A stretch of 64,000 bases of DNA, taken from the NCBI GenBank assembly GCA_965262875.1, contig OZ253569.1:1364001-1428000 (forward strand). Direction: 5' to 3'. The translations under genes and the position numbers were made by a program. The DNA comes from JBALVT01 sp965262875 (lineage in GTDB: Bacteria > Pseudomonadota > Gammaproteobacteria > Pseudomonadales > Halieaceae). Shown piece after piece: positions 1-8,774 of this stretch (its first letter is position 1; each line of letters starts with the position of its first letter). Under the pieces are notes generated by a model. That model saw only the letters and a list, made by a program, of their open reading frames with translations, was not told the origin of the DNA and made no database searches.

Positions 1-34
1 CATAAGAACCAATGCCGAGTTGACTCAAAAGCAA

Positions 35-110
35 GCAGCCCTGGTAGGCGTTTTACCTCACGCGGTTCAAGGGGCAGGCCCTTGTGAGGTAAAACGCCTA
101 CCAGGGCTGC
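35..110. repeat. Long perfect hairpin downstream of secB
   Basis: Positions 35-61 and 84-110 are perfect 27-bp reverse complements of each other. The 22-nt loop itself contains a second short inverted repeat (CAAGGG at 68-73 with CCCTTG at 79-84). It lies 39 bp beyond the secB stop codon. Read from the secB side it is followed by a weak T-rich stretch (TTGCTTTTG), so it could terminate secB transcription. The arms are much longer than a usual intrinsic terminator, so a dispersed palindromic repeat is an equal alternative. Confidence 0.6.
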
Positions 111-148
111 GATCTAAAAGGCTCTGAAGCCAGGACACTCTACAAAAA

Positions 149-652
149 CTAGTGAGTAGCCGCCTCAGCCCCACCCTCAGCCGCCTGATTCTGAGCCTGA
201 GTCAAAGCCTGCTGATAAAGCGCTTCAAAGTTAACGGGCGCCAGCATGACAGGAGGAAAACCCCCTTTCACACAAACAGAATCGATATTCTCGCGGGCAT
301 AAGGGAACAAGATATTGGGCGCTGCGGTGCCGAGAATACGACGCAAGTCCTCACCTTCAAAACCGGTGATAAAAAAGATTCCAGCTTGCTGAACTTCAAC
401 GAGGTAAGCCGTTTCATCGTCAATTTTGGAAGTAATTGTGACGGTTAAAACCACCTCGTAGTTACCCTGCTCATCAATAAGGTCGCTCTTGGTATTGAGC
501 TCGACATTCACTTTGGGCTGCCACTGCTTCTTGAAGATATTCGGGCTAGAGGGCGATTCAAAGGACAGGTCCTTAGCAAAAATGCGTTGCATCACAAATT
601 GCTGTTGTGGCGGCTGGTCCGCTTGAGCTGCTTGTACGTCTTCGTCTGCCAT
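149..652 (-). CDS. secB: Protein-export chaperone SecB
   Basis: A 167-residue protein matching SecB along its whole length. SecB is the cytoplasmic tetrameric chaperone that holds precursor proteins unfolded and passes them to SecA for export. The N-terminus is Gln-rich; the conserved core begins near residue 20 (FVMQRIFAKDLSFESP) and includes the PNIF segment. The C-terminus contains the usual FPYAREN and FPPVMLAPVNFEALY stretches. It is the last gene of a rhodanese-grxC-secB run, a neighbourhood that is conserved in gammaproteobacteria. Length is normal for the family (about 150-170). Confidence 0.96.
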   Translation of the reverse strand: MADEDVQAAQADQPPQQQFVMQRIFAKDLSFESPSSPNIFKKQWQPKVNVELNTKSDLIDEQGNYEVVLTVTITSKIDDETAYLVEVQQAGIFFITGFEGEDLRRILGTAAPNILFPYARENIDSVCVKGGFPPVMLAPVNFEALYQQALTQAQNQAAEGGAEAATH

Positions 653-682
653 ATCCGTGTTCTCCGTAAATTAGTGGGTAAT

Positions 683-973
683 TTATTCTTTACTGGTTAA
701 TAGGGCTCTGGCCCAAGTCGCCTGAAGCATGCTGTCGAGTTGGCCCTGACGGTTGAGCAAATTGAGCTCGTCGAAGCCACCGATGTGCATGTCGCCAATC
801 CAGATCTGCGGAACAGTGTTGCGGCCACTGCGTTCAACCATTTCCTGGCGCAGTTCATTGCGGCCGTCAACGGCAATATCTTGATAATCGACATTCTTGT
901 CATCCAGCAGGCTTTTGGCCACCGTACAAAATGGGCAGAAGCGAGTGGTGTACATTTTGACCTGGTTTGACAT
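683..973 (-). CDS. grxC: Glutaredoxin 3
   Basis: A 96-residue dithiol glutaredoxin with the redox-active CPFC motif near residues 13-16, the cis-proline segment (NTVPQIWI) and the glutathione-binding GGFDEL segment. It reduces protein disulfides and mixed glutathione disulfides in the cytoplasm using GSH. It lies 30 bp upstream of secB and 9 bp downstream of the rhodanese gene, and all three are probably cotranscribed. Assignment to the GrxC class follows from length, the CPFC site and gene neighbourhood. Confidence 0.93.
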   Translation of the reverse strand: MSNQVKMYTTRFCPFCTVAKSLLDDKNVDYQDIAVDGRNELRQEMVERSGRNTVPQIWIGDMHIGGFDELNLLNRQGQLDSMLQATWARALLTSKE

Positions 974-982
974 GTTTATATG

Positions 983-1396
983 CTACCTAACAGTGGGGAG
1001 CTGAAGATTGCTCCATTCCATCATGCCGCCGCTCATCTTATAGACTCGCTCAAAACCATTCGCCCTGAGCTGTTTACCGGCGGCACCGGCTTGTTGACCC
1101 ATCTTACAGACTAAAATAATGGGGCTGCTTTTGTGCTTTTCAAGCTCGCCCAGGCGAGACTCCACCTTGGTGGCGGGAATATGCAATGCTTCGACGATAT
1201 GGCCGCCCTTATATTCGGCCGCATCTCGCAGGTCGAGGAACACGCCATTTTCACCATTGACGAGATTAATCGCCTGCTGTGGAGATACAGACGGGCCCGA
1301 TTTTCGGGACTCGTGAAAAATTAGCATGATCACCACGGCAACTAGCGCCGCCACGAGCGTCCATTGCCGGGCTACAAATTCTAGAAACAATTCCAT
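983..1396 (-). CDS. Membrane-anchored rhodanese-like protein (YibN type)
   Basis: A 137-residue protein with an N-terminal transmembrane segment (about residues 8-27, LVAALVAVVIMLIF) and one rhodanese domain. The active-site loop reads ILVCKMGQQAG, so the catalytic cysteine that carries the persulfide is present. It resembles E. coli YibN, which also precedes grxC and secB. The substrate is unknown; a membrane-tethered sulfurtransferase facing the cytoplasm is the likely topology. It is transcribed divergently from gpmI across about 170 bp. Confidence 0.85.
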   Translation of the reverse strand: MELFLEFVARQWTLVAALVAVVIMLIFHESRKSGPSVSPQQAINLVNGENGVFLDLRDAAEYKGGHIVEALHIPATKVESRLGELEKHKSSPIILVCKMGQQAGAAGKQLRANGFERVYKMSGGMMEWSNLQLPTVR

Positions 1397-1567
1397 GATA
1401 GTGTTCTGTCTATACCTTTTACGAGGTTTGCGAGCTTGGAGCTGCCCAAAAAGGCGGCAATTATACTGCGCTGGCTCAGATCAAGTCTATGTTATAAACC
1501 CTCAGACAAGGTAAAATGCCGCGGTCGAATACCAGCCGTTCAAACGCCGCAATTCTGGATCAAAAAT

Positions 1568-3124
1568 ATGAGTCAACCCGCCAAGTCACCCACAGCCCTG
1601 ATCATCCTCGACGGATGGGGCCAACGCGAGGAAATCAGAGACAACGCAATCGCCCAGGGGGCCACCCCCAACTGGGACAGGCTTTGGGAACAGGCGCCAC
1701 ACACACTGGTTTCTGCCTCGGGTATGGACGTCGGCCTACCAAGCGGACAAATGGGTAATTCCGAAGTGGGCCACATGAGTCTCGGGTCGGGTCGAGTGGT
1801 TTACCAGAACATCAGCAAAATCGACAAGGCTATCGCCGATGGAACCTTTAATAGCAACCGCGCCTATGTCGATGCCATCGACAAGGCCAACGCAAACGGT
1901 GGCGCCGTTCATATTTTTGGCTTGATGTCCCCAGGCGGCGTTCACAGCCATGAAAACCAGATACTCGCCGCTATTGGACTGGCCGCCGAGCGCGGATCCA
2001 AAAAAGTGTACATGCACGCATTCCTGGATGGTCGGGACACCCCTCCGCGCAGCGCAAGCGACTCACTGCAGAAAGTTGAAGACCTGTTTAACGAATTGGA
2101 GTGCGGGGGTATTGCGAGCATTATCGGGCGCTACTACGCCATGGACAGGGACAACCGCTGGGACAGAATCGAATACGCCTACGACATGCTGACCCAGGCA
2201 ACGTCATCCCACACCGCTTCCTCAGCTCAAGCCGCCCTACAGGCGGCTTACGATCGCGATGAAAATGATGAGTTCGTAAAATCGACCCTTATTTGCGACT
2301 CACAAGAGCAAGCAGTAACAATCCAGGACGGCGACTCAATACTGTTCATGAATTTCAGATCGGACCGAGCGAGGCAGTTGACCCGGGCTTTTGTGGATAA
2401 GAACTTCGACCAATTCGAACGCAAAGTGGTGCCGCAGCTGGCAGACTTTGTCATGACCACCGAGTACTCCGCTGATATCGACACCACAATCGCCTTTCCG
2501 TCTGTGTCATTGGACAACGTTCTGGGAGATTACGTGGCCCAACAGGGGAAAACCCAGCTTCGTATTGCGGAGACAGAGAAGTACGCCCACGTTACGTTTT
2601 TCTTCAGTGGTGGTCGAGAAGCGCTGTTCCCCGGGGAGAAACGCATCATGATTCCATCGCCGGATGTAGCAACCTACGATTTACAACCCGAGATGAGTGC
2701 GCCGGAACTTACCGACAAATTGGTCGCCGCGATCCGCTCCCAAGAGTACGACCTGATTGTTTGCAACTACGCCAACGGGGATATGGTTGGCCACACCGGC
2801 ATATTTGATGCGGCCGTGGCGGCCGTTGAAGCGCTGGATGAATGCATTGGTAGAGTTGAAGCTGCACTGTTGGAAGTCGGCGGGCAGGCGTTGATTACCG
2901 CAGATCACGGCAATTGTGAGCAAATGGTCGATTACCAATCGGGCCAACTGCACACTCAACACACAACAGAGCTGGTGCCACTGGTTTATGTCGGCGAACG
3001 GGAACTCACACTGGCCCAGACAGCGGGCAAGCTGGCCGACATTGCGCCAACGCTGCTTGCATTGATGGCGATGGAGCAGCCCGAGGAGATGTCGGGCGTT
3101 AATCTGGCGGAGACCTTGCGCTGA
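1568..3124 (+). CDS. gpmI: 2,3-bisphosphoglycerate-independent phosphoglycerate mutase
   Basis: A 518-residue alkaline-phosphatase-superfamily mutase that interconverts 3- and 2-phosphoglycerate in glycolysis and uses two Mn ions. Visible are the first metal Asp in LIILDGWG (residue 15), the phospho-acceptor Ser65 in GNSEVGH, the HAFLDGRDTPP loop, and the C-terminal metal ligands in CNYANGDMVGHTG and ITADHGNCEQM. An open frame continues 132 bp upstream, but the ATG at 1568 (MSQPAKSPTAL) fits the family start and the normal length of about 510-515. The envC-like gene follows immediately. Confidence 0.96.
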   Translation: MSQPAKSPTALIILDGWGQREEIRDNAIAQGATPNWDRLWEQAPHTLVSASGMDVGLPSGQMGNSEVGHMSLGSGRVVYQNISKIDKAIADGTFNSNRAYVDAIDKANANGGAVHIFGLMSPGGVHSHENQILAAIGLAAERGSKKVYMHAFLDGRDTPPRSASDSLQKVEDLFNELECGGIASIIGRYYAMDRDNRWDRIEYAYDMLTQATSSHTASSAQAALQAAYDRDENDEFVKSTLICDSQEQAVTIQDGDSILFMNFRSDRARQLTRAFVDKNFDQFERKVVPQLADFVMTTEYSADIDTTIAFPSVSLDNVLGDYVAQQGKTQLRIAETEKYAHVTFFFSGGREALFPGEKRIMIPSPDVATYDLQPEMSAPELTDKLVAAIRSQEYDLIVCNYANGDMVGHTGIFDAAVAAVEALDECIGRVEAALLEVGGQALITADHGNCEQMVDYQSGQLHTQHTTELVPLVYVGERELTLAQTAGKLADIAPTLLALMAMEQPEEMSGVNLAETLR

Positions 3125-3162
3125 GCTCCAGCAAAACCAAAGTTCCTTCGCCCCGGCAGCTA

Positions 3163-4290
3163 TTGCTCGCATGTTGTTTGCTGTGGCTGCCACTCAACGG
3201 CGTTGCACAGTCCGATGAAGAGAAAACCCGAGCGCAACTGAAACAACTGCAGCAAAGCATTGCCCGCATCAGCACAGAGATCTCGAGCGAGAAAGCTCAA
3301 AAAGATTCGCTACAAAAACAACTGCGCGACGCCGAGATAAGCCTCGGCGAGCTGCAACAAAATATAGACGTGAATCAACGTGAGTTAAAAAAGGCCAGAA
3401 CCGAGTTGGCCCAGCTGGAGAAAAAGCGGGATGCGCTGGAGCTGGCTCGCGATTCACAGCAAGAAGCCATCGCAACCGAACTGAAAAGCGCCTACCAAAT
3501 GGGCCGCCAGGGCTCGGTGAAAGTGCTCTTGAATCAGGAAGATCCCGATACTGTTGCCAGGATGATTGCCTATCACCGCTACATTCTTGAAGCACGCAGT
3601 AAAACTATCGCAGCCTATCGCAAGACACTGGACGAGATTGCAGCAATTGAGCCAAAGATTTCATCACTCACACAACAATTGGCAGATACCGGTAAACAAC
3701 TTTTAAGGCAATTGGAAAAACTGAATATAGCTCAGCGAAGGCGCACTGCTGCTTTAGCAAACCTGGCCCAGAGTATCCAGAGCAAAGGCGGAAAGTTGAA
3801 GCAGCTGGAAAACGACCGCAAAGAATTGGAGAGTCTACTGCATGCAATCGAAGAAGCAGTTGTAAACCTTGAAGTCCCCGACAACTACAAAGCGTTCAGT
3901 GCCGCCAAGGGAAAAATGCCCTGGCCCGTGTCGGGCAAAGAACCCAAAAATAAATATGGCAAGTACCGCAACGAAGGGAGAATGCGCTGGCAGGGCGTGT
4001 CCATTCCAGCTCGGCAGGGAACATCGGTAAGCGCGATTCACCACGGGCGAGTGGTTTATGCCGACTGGCTGCGCGGCTCCGGGCTGCTGCTAATTATCGA
4101 CCACGGCGATGGCTATATGAGTTTGTATGCCCACAACCAGACCTTGCTCAAAGAAGTCGGTGAGTGGGTTACCGCGGGAACATTGCTTAGCACCGTAGGC
4201 AGCAGTGGCGGGCAAGATAGTGCGGCCTTGTATTTTGAGATTCGCCACAATGGCAAACCCACTAATCCGGGGAGCTGGTGTAGCAGCTAG
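3163..4290 (+). CDS. envC: EnvC-like murein hydrolase activator
   Basis: An exported protein of the EnvC/NlpD class, which activates periplasmic amidases at the division septum. After a hydrophobic signal segment (LLLACCLLWLPLNGVAQ) comes a long coiled coil (about residues 20-225), then a C-terminal LytM/M23 domain. In that domain the zinc-binding His and Asp of active peptidases are missing (it reads GVSIPARQGTSV and LYFEIRHNGKP), as expected of a non-catalytic activator. The coordinates use the TTG at 3163. A CTG at 3121 that overlaps the gpmI stop would add a basic signal-peptide n-region and has GGAG 8 nt upstream, so the true start may be there. Confidence 0.85.
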   Translation: MLACCLLWLPLNGVAQSDEEKTRAQLKQLQQSIARISTEISSEKAQKDSLQKQLRDAEISLGELQQNIDVNQRELKKARTELAQLEKKRDALELARDSQQEAIATELKSAYQMGRQGSVKVLLNQEDPDTVARMIAYHRYILEARSKTIAAYRKTLDEIAAIEPKISSLTQQLADTGKQLLRQLEKLNIAQRRRTAALANLAQSIQSKGGKLKQLENDRKELESLLHAIEEAVVNLEVPDNYKAFSAAKGKMPWPVSGKEPKNKYGKYRNEGRMRWQGVSIPARQGTSVSAIHHGRVVYADWLRGSGLLLIIDHGDGYMSLYAHNQTLLKEVGEWVTAGTLLSTVGSSGGQDSAALYFEIRHNGKPTNPGSWCSS

Positions 4291-4391
4291 TTGGCTCGAT
4301 TGCGCTGAACTGGGCATCAAAATTACAAGCGGGATAGGTTACACTTCACCCACGATCCATAAGGCGGGCTGCGATAGTCCTGGCGATTACT

Positions 4392-5738
4392 ATGAACGGT
4401 TTTACCTCCATCAAGAAATTCCTGGCAACCAGCATTACTACGCTTCTTGTGCTCTCGCCGGTTTACGCCGCCGAAGAAGAGCCCGGCAAGCTTCCGCTGG
4501 ACGAATTGCGAACTTTCGCCGATGTCTTTAACCAGATTCGCACCCGCTACGTAGAAGAAGTGGATGACAGTACTTTGCTGGAGTATGCGGTGAAAGGCAT
4601 GCTGATGGGCCTGGACCCTCACTCCGCTTACCTGACCCGGGATGCCTTCGACAAGTTGAAGAATGCCACCACCGGGGAATTCACCGGCCTGGGCCTGGAA
4701 GTCGGGATGGAAGATGGTTATGTGAAGGTGATCTCGCCCATTGATGGCAGCCCTGCGGCAGAAGCCGGACTCATGAGCGGCGACGTCATCCTCAAGCTAG
4801 ACCAGACGCCACTGCAGGGAGTTAGCCTCAACGAAGCCATCATCAAGATGCGCGGCGAGAAAGGCACAACAATAGATCTGCTGGTGGGCAGGCCCGGAGC
4901 CAGTCAGCCCTTTGAGGTGACAATTACCCGAGACACCATAAAGGTCGCCAGTGTTCGCCAGCGCATACTCGAAGAGGGCTACGGTTATATCCGGGTATCT
5001 CAGTTTCAAAAGCGAACCGGGCAGGATGTCGCCCAGTCACTGGAAAAACTCACCACGCAGAATCAGCTCAAAGGCCTGGTGCTCGACCTGAGAAACAATC
5101 CAGGGGGAATATTACAGGCCAGCGTCGACGTATCGGATTTGTTTCTGGACGGAGGCACTGTAGTGTACACCGAAGGCCGGGCTGAGGATTCCAAAGTTCA
5201 TCACAACGCGAAGGCCGGAGATGCAAGTAATGGGATTCCCGTTGTTGTATTAATCAACGGAGGCTCGGCCAGCGCTTCCGAAATTGTCGCCGGAGCACTT
5301 CAGGACCACGCTCGAGCTGTCATTATGGGGACCGACAGTTTTGGGAAGGGCTCGGTGCAAACCATCATGCCAATATCTGAATCCCACGCGATCAAACTCA
5401 CCACAGCCCGTTACTTCACGCCGAACGGCCGCTCTATTCAGGCGCTGGGTATTGTTCCTGACATCCTGGTGGAGCGCGCCGAAGTGACTGCGATCAAATC
5501 TTCAAAACGCGTAAGCGAAGCCGACTTGTCACGACACCTGGACAACAAAGAAGAAAAAACGGATCACGACAAAGCAGTGCTTTCCAGACAAGCGGCAAAT
5601 GAGTTAATCTCTACGGACAATCAATTATACGAAGCCCTAACATTATTAAAGGGCCTGAACATTTTAGGGTTTCACAAGCAGAAACCTTATACCGAGACAC
5701 AAGTTGGGGCGACGAACACAAAAAATGGCGAATCCTGA
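4392..5738 (+). CDS. ctpA: C-terminal processing peptidase, S41 family
   Basis: A 448-residue periplasmic serine protease. Order: signal peptide (about residues 1-27, ending SPVYAA); helical N-terminal region; PDZ domain (about 95-165, GLGLEVGMEDG); and the S41 protease core. The catalytic serine lies in GGSASASEI (residues 291-298) and the general-base lysine in SFGKGSVQ (Lys319). Such proteases trim or degrade periplasmic proteins, and in relatives they cut murein hydrolases. Its place directly after an EnvC homologue suggests a joint role in controlling peptidoglycan cleavage. The yibQ-like gene overlaps its 3' end by 14 bp. Confidence 0.94.
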   Translation: MNGFTSIKKFLATSITTLLVLSPVYAAEEEPGKLPLDELRTFADVFNQIRTRYVEEVDDSTLLEYAVKGMLMGLDPHSAYLTRDAFDKLKNATTGEFTGLGLEVGMEDGYVKVISPIDGSPAAEAGLMSGDVILKLDQTPLQGVSLNEAIIKMRGEKGTTIDLLVGRPGASQPFEVTITRDTIKVASVRQRILEEGYGYIRVSQFQKRTGQDVAQSLEKLTTQNQLKGLVLDLRNNPGGILQASVDVSDLFLDGGTVVYTEGRAEDSKVHHNAKAGDASNGIPVVVLINGGSASASEIVAGALQDHARAVIMGTDSFGKGSVQTIMPISESHAIKLTTARYFTPNGRSIQALGIVPDILVERAEVTAIKSSKRVSEADLSRHLDNKEEKTDHDKAVLSRQAANELISTDNQLYEALTLLKGLNILGFHKQKPYTETQVGATNTKNGES

Positions 5739-6618
5739 ATTCGGTAGGCATAGGATTTCATCAACAGACCGATTGGCCACCCTGATAGGCGCTGTAAGTC
5801 TTAGCGCAGGCTTAGTGACCCAAGCAGAAACCTCCTGGCCGGATGCGCACAGCCATCTGTTCAAGCGCACCACGCAACAAGACGCACTACCACTGAGCGC
5901 TCCTCTGCCGCTTGAGAAAACCCTGGTGATTATTATCGACGATATCGGCCATCACCTTGCGCCAGGTAAAGCTGCTATCGATCTGCCAGGCAAGCTCAAT
6001 ATCGCCATTTTGCCTTACACACCTCACGCAAAAATTCTCGCCGAACGAGCACATCACTCGGGCAAAGAAATACTGTTGCACACACCCATGAGCACTATTG
6101 GCAGTATTCCACTGGGCCGCGGCGGGCTTACGACGGAGCTAAGCGAAGAGGAGTTTCGCAGTACTCTGGCCAAAAGCCTGGAACAGATACCCCACGTGCG
6201 CGGCATCAACAATCATATGGGCAGCGATTTAACCCAGCGCCGGCTGCAGATGGGGTGGGTGATGGAAGAACTACACGAAAGAGATCTGTATTTTGTGGAC
6301 TCACGCACCAGCCACGAAACTATTGCAGCGAACACAGCCGAAGATTACGGCGTACCAAACTTGTCTCGGCAGGTGTTTCTCGATAACGAGCGCAATCCCG
6401 CCGCGATCGCAGACAAGGTTCGGGAGTTATTACATTTGGTTGACACTAAAGGCATGGCGGTCGCAATTGGCCACCCCTACCCAGAGACGATTCGCCAATT
6501 GAAGGAAATGCTACCCGTACTGGAAGCCAAAGGTATTAAATTAGCTTACGTGTCGGAATTGTTTCAGCCAAACCCGGGCAACTACAGCCTGACTTCGATT
6601 CCCGAGTCAGACATATAG
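5725..6618 (+). CDS. Divergent polysaccharide deacetylase (YibQ family)
   Basis: A 297-residue secreted protein with an N-terminal signal-like segment (about residues 15-35) followed by a divergent polysaccharide deacetylase barrel: LVIIIDDIGHH (metal Asp), ILLHTPMST, GINNHMGSDLT and YFVDSRTS, ending with AIGHPYPETI. This layout matches E. coli YibQ, which also lies next to envC. Its substrate is not known. The ATG at 5725 was chosen because it starts just before the conserved part and overlaps ctpA by 14 bp, which suggests translational coupling. Its 3' end overlaps the convergent hisF gene by 37 bp. Confidence 0.86.
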   Translation: MANPEFGRHRISSTDRLATLIGAVSLSAGLVTQAETSWPDAHSHLFKRTTQQDALPLSAPLPLEKTLVIIIDDIGHHLAPGKAAIDLPGKLNIAILPYTPHAKILAERAHHSGKEILLHTPMSTIGSIPLGRGGLTTELSEEEFRSTLAKSLEQIPHVRGINNHMGSDLTQRRLQMGWVMEELHERDLYFVDSRTSHETIAANTAEDYGVPNLSRQVFLDNERNPAAIADKVRELLHLVDTKGMAVAIGHPYPETIRQLKEMLPVLEAKGIKLAYVSELFQPNPGNYSLTSIPESDI

Positions 6619-7355
6619 GCCTTGGCCTGGGGAACGGTGAATTCCCCGAAGTGAAAGATACTCGCCGCTAACACGGCATCTGCACCGCCAATTTTAACGC
6701 CATCCACCAGATGATCCAGGTTGCCCACACCGCCTGAGGCGATCACTGGGATATTGACCGCATCCGTAATCGCTCGGGTAACACCCAATTCAAAACCGTT
6801 TTTGGTGCCATCGCGATCCATGCTGGTGAGCAAAATTTCTCCCGCGCCCAACTCCGCCATTTTGACAGCCCAGGCCACCGCATCAATTCCAGTGGGCTTG
6901 CGACCTCCATGGGTAAAAATCTCCCACCGGGGTTTGCCGTCTACGTCGCCGACTCGCTTGGCATCAATGGCGACCACGATACATTGCGAGCCGAACCGCA
7001 GAGCAGATTCGCGCACCAGTTCCGGGTTGTGAATGGCCGCAGTATTAATGCTGACTTTGTCAGCTCCGGCATTGAGCATAGTGCGGATGTCTTCAACGGC
7101 GCGAATACCCCCGCCTACTGTCAGCGGGATAAACACTTCCGAGGCAATTTTTTCAACCGTGTGCACGGTGGTATCGCGGCCTTCGTGACTGGCGGTGATA
7201 TCCAAAAAGGTAATTTCGTCGGCGCCCTGCTCGTTGTAACGCTTGGCGATTTCAACGGGGTCACCGGCATCGCGAATATCTACAAAGTTAACGCCCTTAA
7301 CAACGCGGCCATTTTCGACATCGAGGCAGGGGATAATACGTTTGGCTAGACCCAT
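6582..7355 (-). CDS. hisF: Imidazole glycerol phosphate synthase, cyclase subunit
   Basis: A 257-residue (beta/alpha)8 barrel that makes imidazole glycerol phosphate and AICAR from PRFAR and the ammonia supplied by HisH. It begins MGLAKRIIPCLDVENGRVVKG, with the first catalytic Asp in CLDV and the second in VVAIDAKR. Phosphate-binding segments LTVGGGIR and VIASGGVG are present. The start at 7355 lies one base after the hisA stop; six in-frame codons upstream would overlap hisA and were not used. It is the last gene of hisBHAF. Confidence 0.97.
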   Translation of the reverse strand: MGLAKRIIPCLDVENGRVVKGVNFVDIRDAGDPVEIAKRYNEQGADEITFLDITASHEGRDTTVHTVEKIASEVFIPLTVGGGIRAVEDIRTMLNAGADKVSINTAAIHNPELVRESALRFGSQCIVVAIDAKRVGDVDGKPRWEIFTHGGRKPTGIDAVAWAVKMAELGAGEILLTSMDRDGTKNGFELGVTRAITDAVNIPVIASGGVGNLDHLVDGVKIGGADAVLAASIFHFGEFTVPQAKAYMSDSGIEVRL

Positions 7356-7356
7356 G

Positions 7357-8091
7357 TCAGGATGCCTCGTCACAAAGGCGCTGTGCCTCGGCTACATCCA
7401 AAGTGCCTTCATAAATCGCGCGGCCTGTAATTGCGCCACAGATTCCCTGACTCGCTACTGCATTCAGCGCGCGAATATCGTCGAGGTTAGTGATCCCACC
7501 AGAGGCAATAACCGGGGTGCTCGAGGCTTTTGCCATTTCCAGGGTGGCTTCAACGTTCACCCCCTGCATCATCCCGTCTCTGGCGATGTCGGTGTAGACA
7601 ATCGAGCTGACGCCGTCGGATTCAAATTTTCTGGCCAAATCATGGGCATGAATCTCCGAGACTTCCGCCCAGCCATCAGTGGCAACCAAACCGTCTCGAG
7701 CATCCAGGCCAACAATCACTTTCCCGGGAAAGGCTTTGCAGGCTTCGCTGAGAAACTCAGGTTCTTTCACAGCCTTGGTGCCAATAATCACAAAGTTCAC
7801 GCCGGATTTTACGTAGTGTTCAATCGTTTCCAGATTGCGAATACCACCACCAATTTGCACCGGTAAATCGGGATAGGCACGCGCAATGGCGGTAACCACT
7901 TCGCCGTTGACCGGTTCCCCCGCAAAGGCACCGTTTAGATCGACCAGATGCAGGCGGCGACAGCCGGCATCAACCCACTTCTTGGCCATAGCCACAGGGT
8001 CATCAGAGAATACCGTCGAGTCCTCCATTAAACCCTGGCGAAGACGCACACAGGCACCGTCTTTAAGATCAATCGCAGGGATAATTAACAT
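7357..8091 (-). CDS. hisA: ProFAR isomerase
   Basis: A 244-residue (beta/alpha)8 barrel that catalyses the Amadori rearrangement of ProFAR to PRFAR in histidine synthesis. Visible are the N-terminal catalytic Asp (MLIIPAIDLKDG), the half-barrel phosphate sites VQIGGGIRN and VIASGGITN, and the second Asp in VYTDIARDG. The ATG at 8091 gives the canonical MLIIPAIDL start and lies one base after the hisH stop (8085-8087). A start four codons upstream would overlap hisH and is less likely. Confidence 0.97.
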   Translation of the reverse strand: MLIIPAIDLKDGACVRLRQGLMEDSTVFSDDPVAMAKKWVDAGCRRLHLVDLNGAFAGEPVNGEVVTAIARAYPDLPVQIGGGIRNLETIEHYVKSGVNFVIIGTKAVKEPEFLSEACKAFPGKVIVGLDARDGLVATDGWAEVSEIHAHDLARKFESDGVSSIVYTDIARDGMMQGVNVEATLEMAKASSTPVIASGGITNLDDIRALNAVASQGICGAITGRAIYEGTLDVAEAQRLCDEAS

Positions 8092-8735
8092 GTACCGTTC
8101 CACTCCAGAAAATTGCGCAGCAATTGAAGCCCTGCGGTGTGGCTTTTTTCAGGGTGAAACTGAACCGCAAAAAGATTGTCTCGCGCCAGCGCGGCATTGG
8201 CGGCGACACCATAGTCCACCTCGGCGGCTAACAAATTGCGGTCTTCTACATCGACATAATAGCTGTGTACAAAGTAGAACCGGGTGTTGTCAGCGATGCC
8301 CTTCCACAAGGCATGCTCTTTGCACTGGCGAACTTCGTTCCAACCCATATGTGGAACCTTCAAACGCTGGCCATCGGCGTCTTGCAGGGGGTCGCCAAAA
8401 AACCGCACTTCTCCGGGAATAATATCCAGGCAGTCAACGCCTTCATTTTCCTGGGAATGTGTCATCAAAGACTGCATGCCCACGCAAATGGCTAAGACCG
8501 GCTTGTGCTGCTCCTGCAAGACATCCAGCAAAAGTTCATCGCACTTGAGCCGGCGGATTTCAGCCATACAATCGCGAATGGCGCCCACACCTGGGAACAC
8601 CACGCGATCAGCCTTGCGAATTAAATCCGCATCGTGGGTGACCAGCACTTCATCGGCGCCCACATGCTCGAGGGCGCTGGCGACCGAGTGCAAGTTTCCC
8701 ATTCCATAATCGATTACTGCAACTACACCGCTCAT
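8085..8735 (-). CDS. hisH: Imidazole glycerol phosphate synthase, glutamine amidotransferase subunit
   Basis: A 216-residue class I glutamine amidotransferase that supplies ammonia to HisF. The nucleophile Cys is in LAICVGMQSL and the catalytic His and Glu are in VQFHPEKSH; the oxyanion-strand glycines appear in VVFPGVGA. Length is typical (about 200-215). Its position between hisB and hisA agrees with the usual hisBHAF order. Confidence 0.97.
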   Translation of the reverse strand: MSGVVAVIDYGMGNLHSVASALEHVGADEVLVTHDADLIRKADRVVFPGVGAIRDCMAEIRRLKCDELLLDVLQEQHKPVLAICVGMQSLMTHSQENEGVDCLDIIPGEVRFFGDPLQDADGQRLKVPHMGWNEVRQCKEHALWKGIADNTRFYFVHSYYVDVEDRNLLAAEVDYGVAANAALARDNLFAVQFHPEKSHTAGLQLLRNFLEWNGTC

Positions 8736-8774
8736 CGACGCGCCCTAGCTCTTAAACAGGTGTTCAACATGCGC

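Noticed and set aside
6721..7866. Long plus-strand open frames across hisF and hisA
   Set aside because: They are antisense to strongly conserved his genes and show no recognisable protein features.
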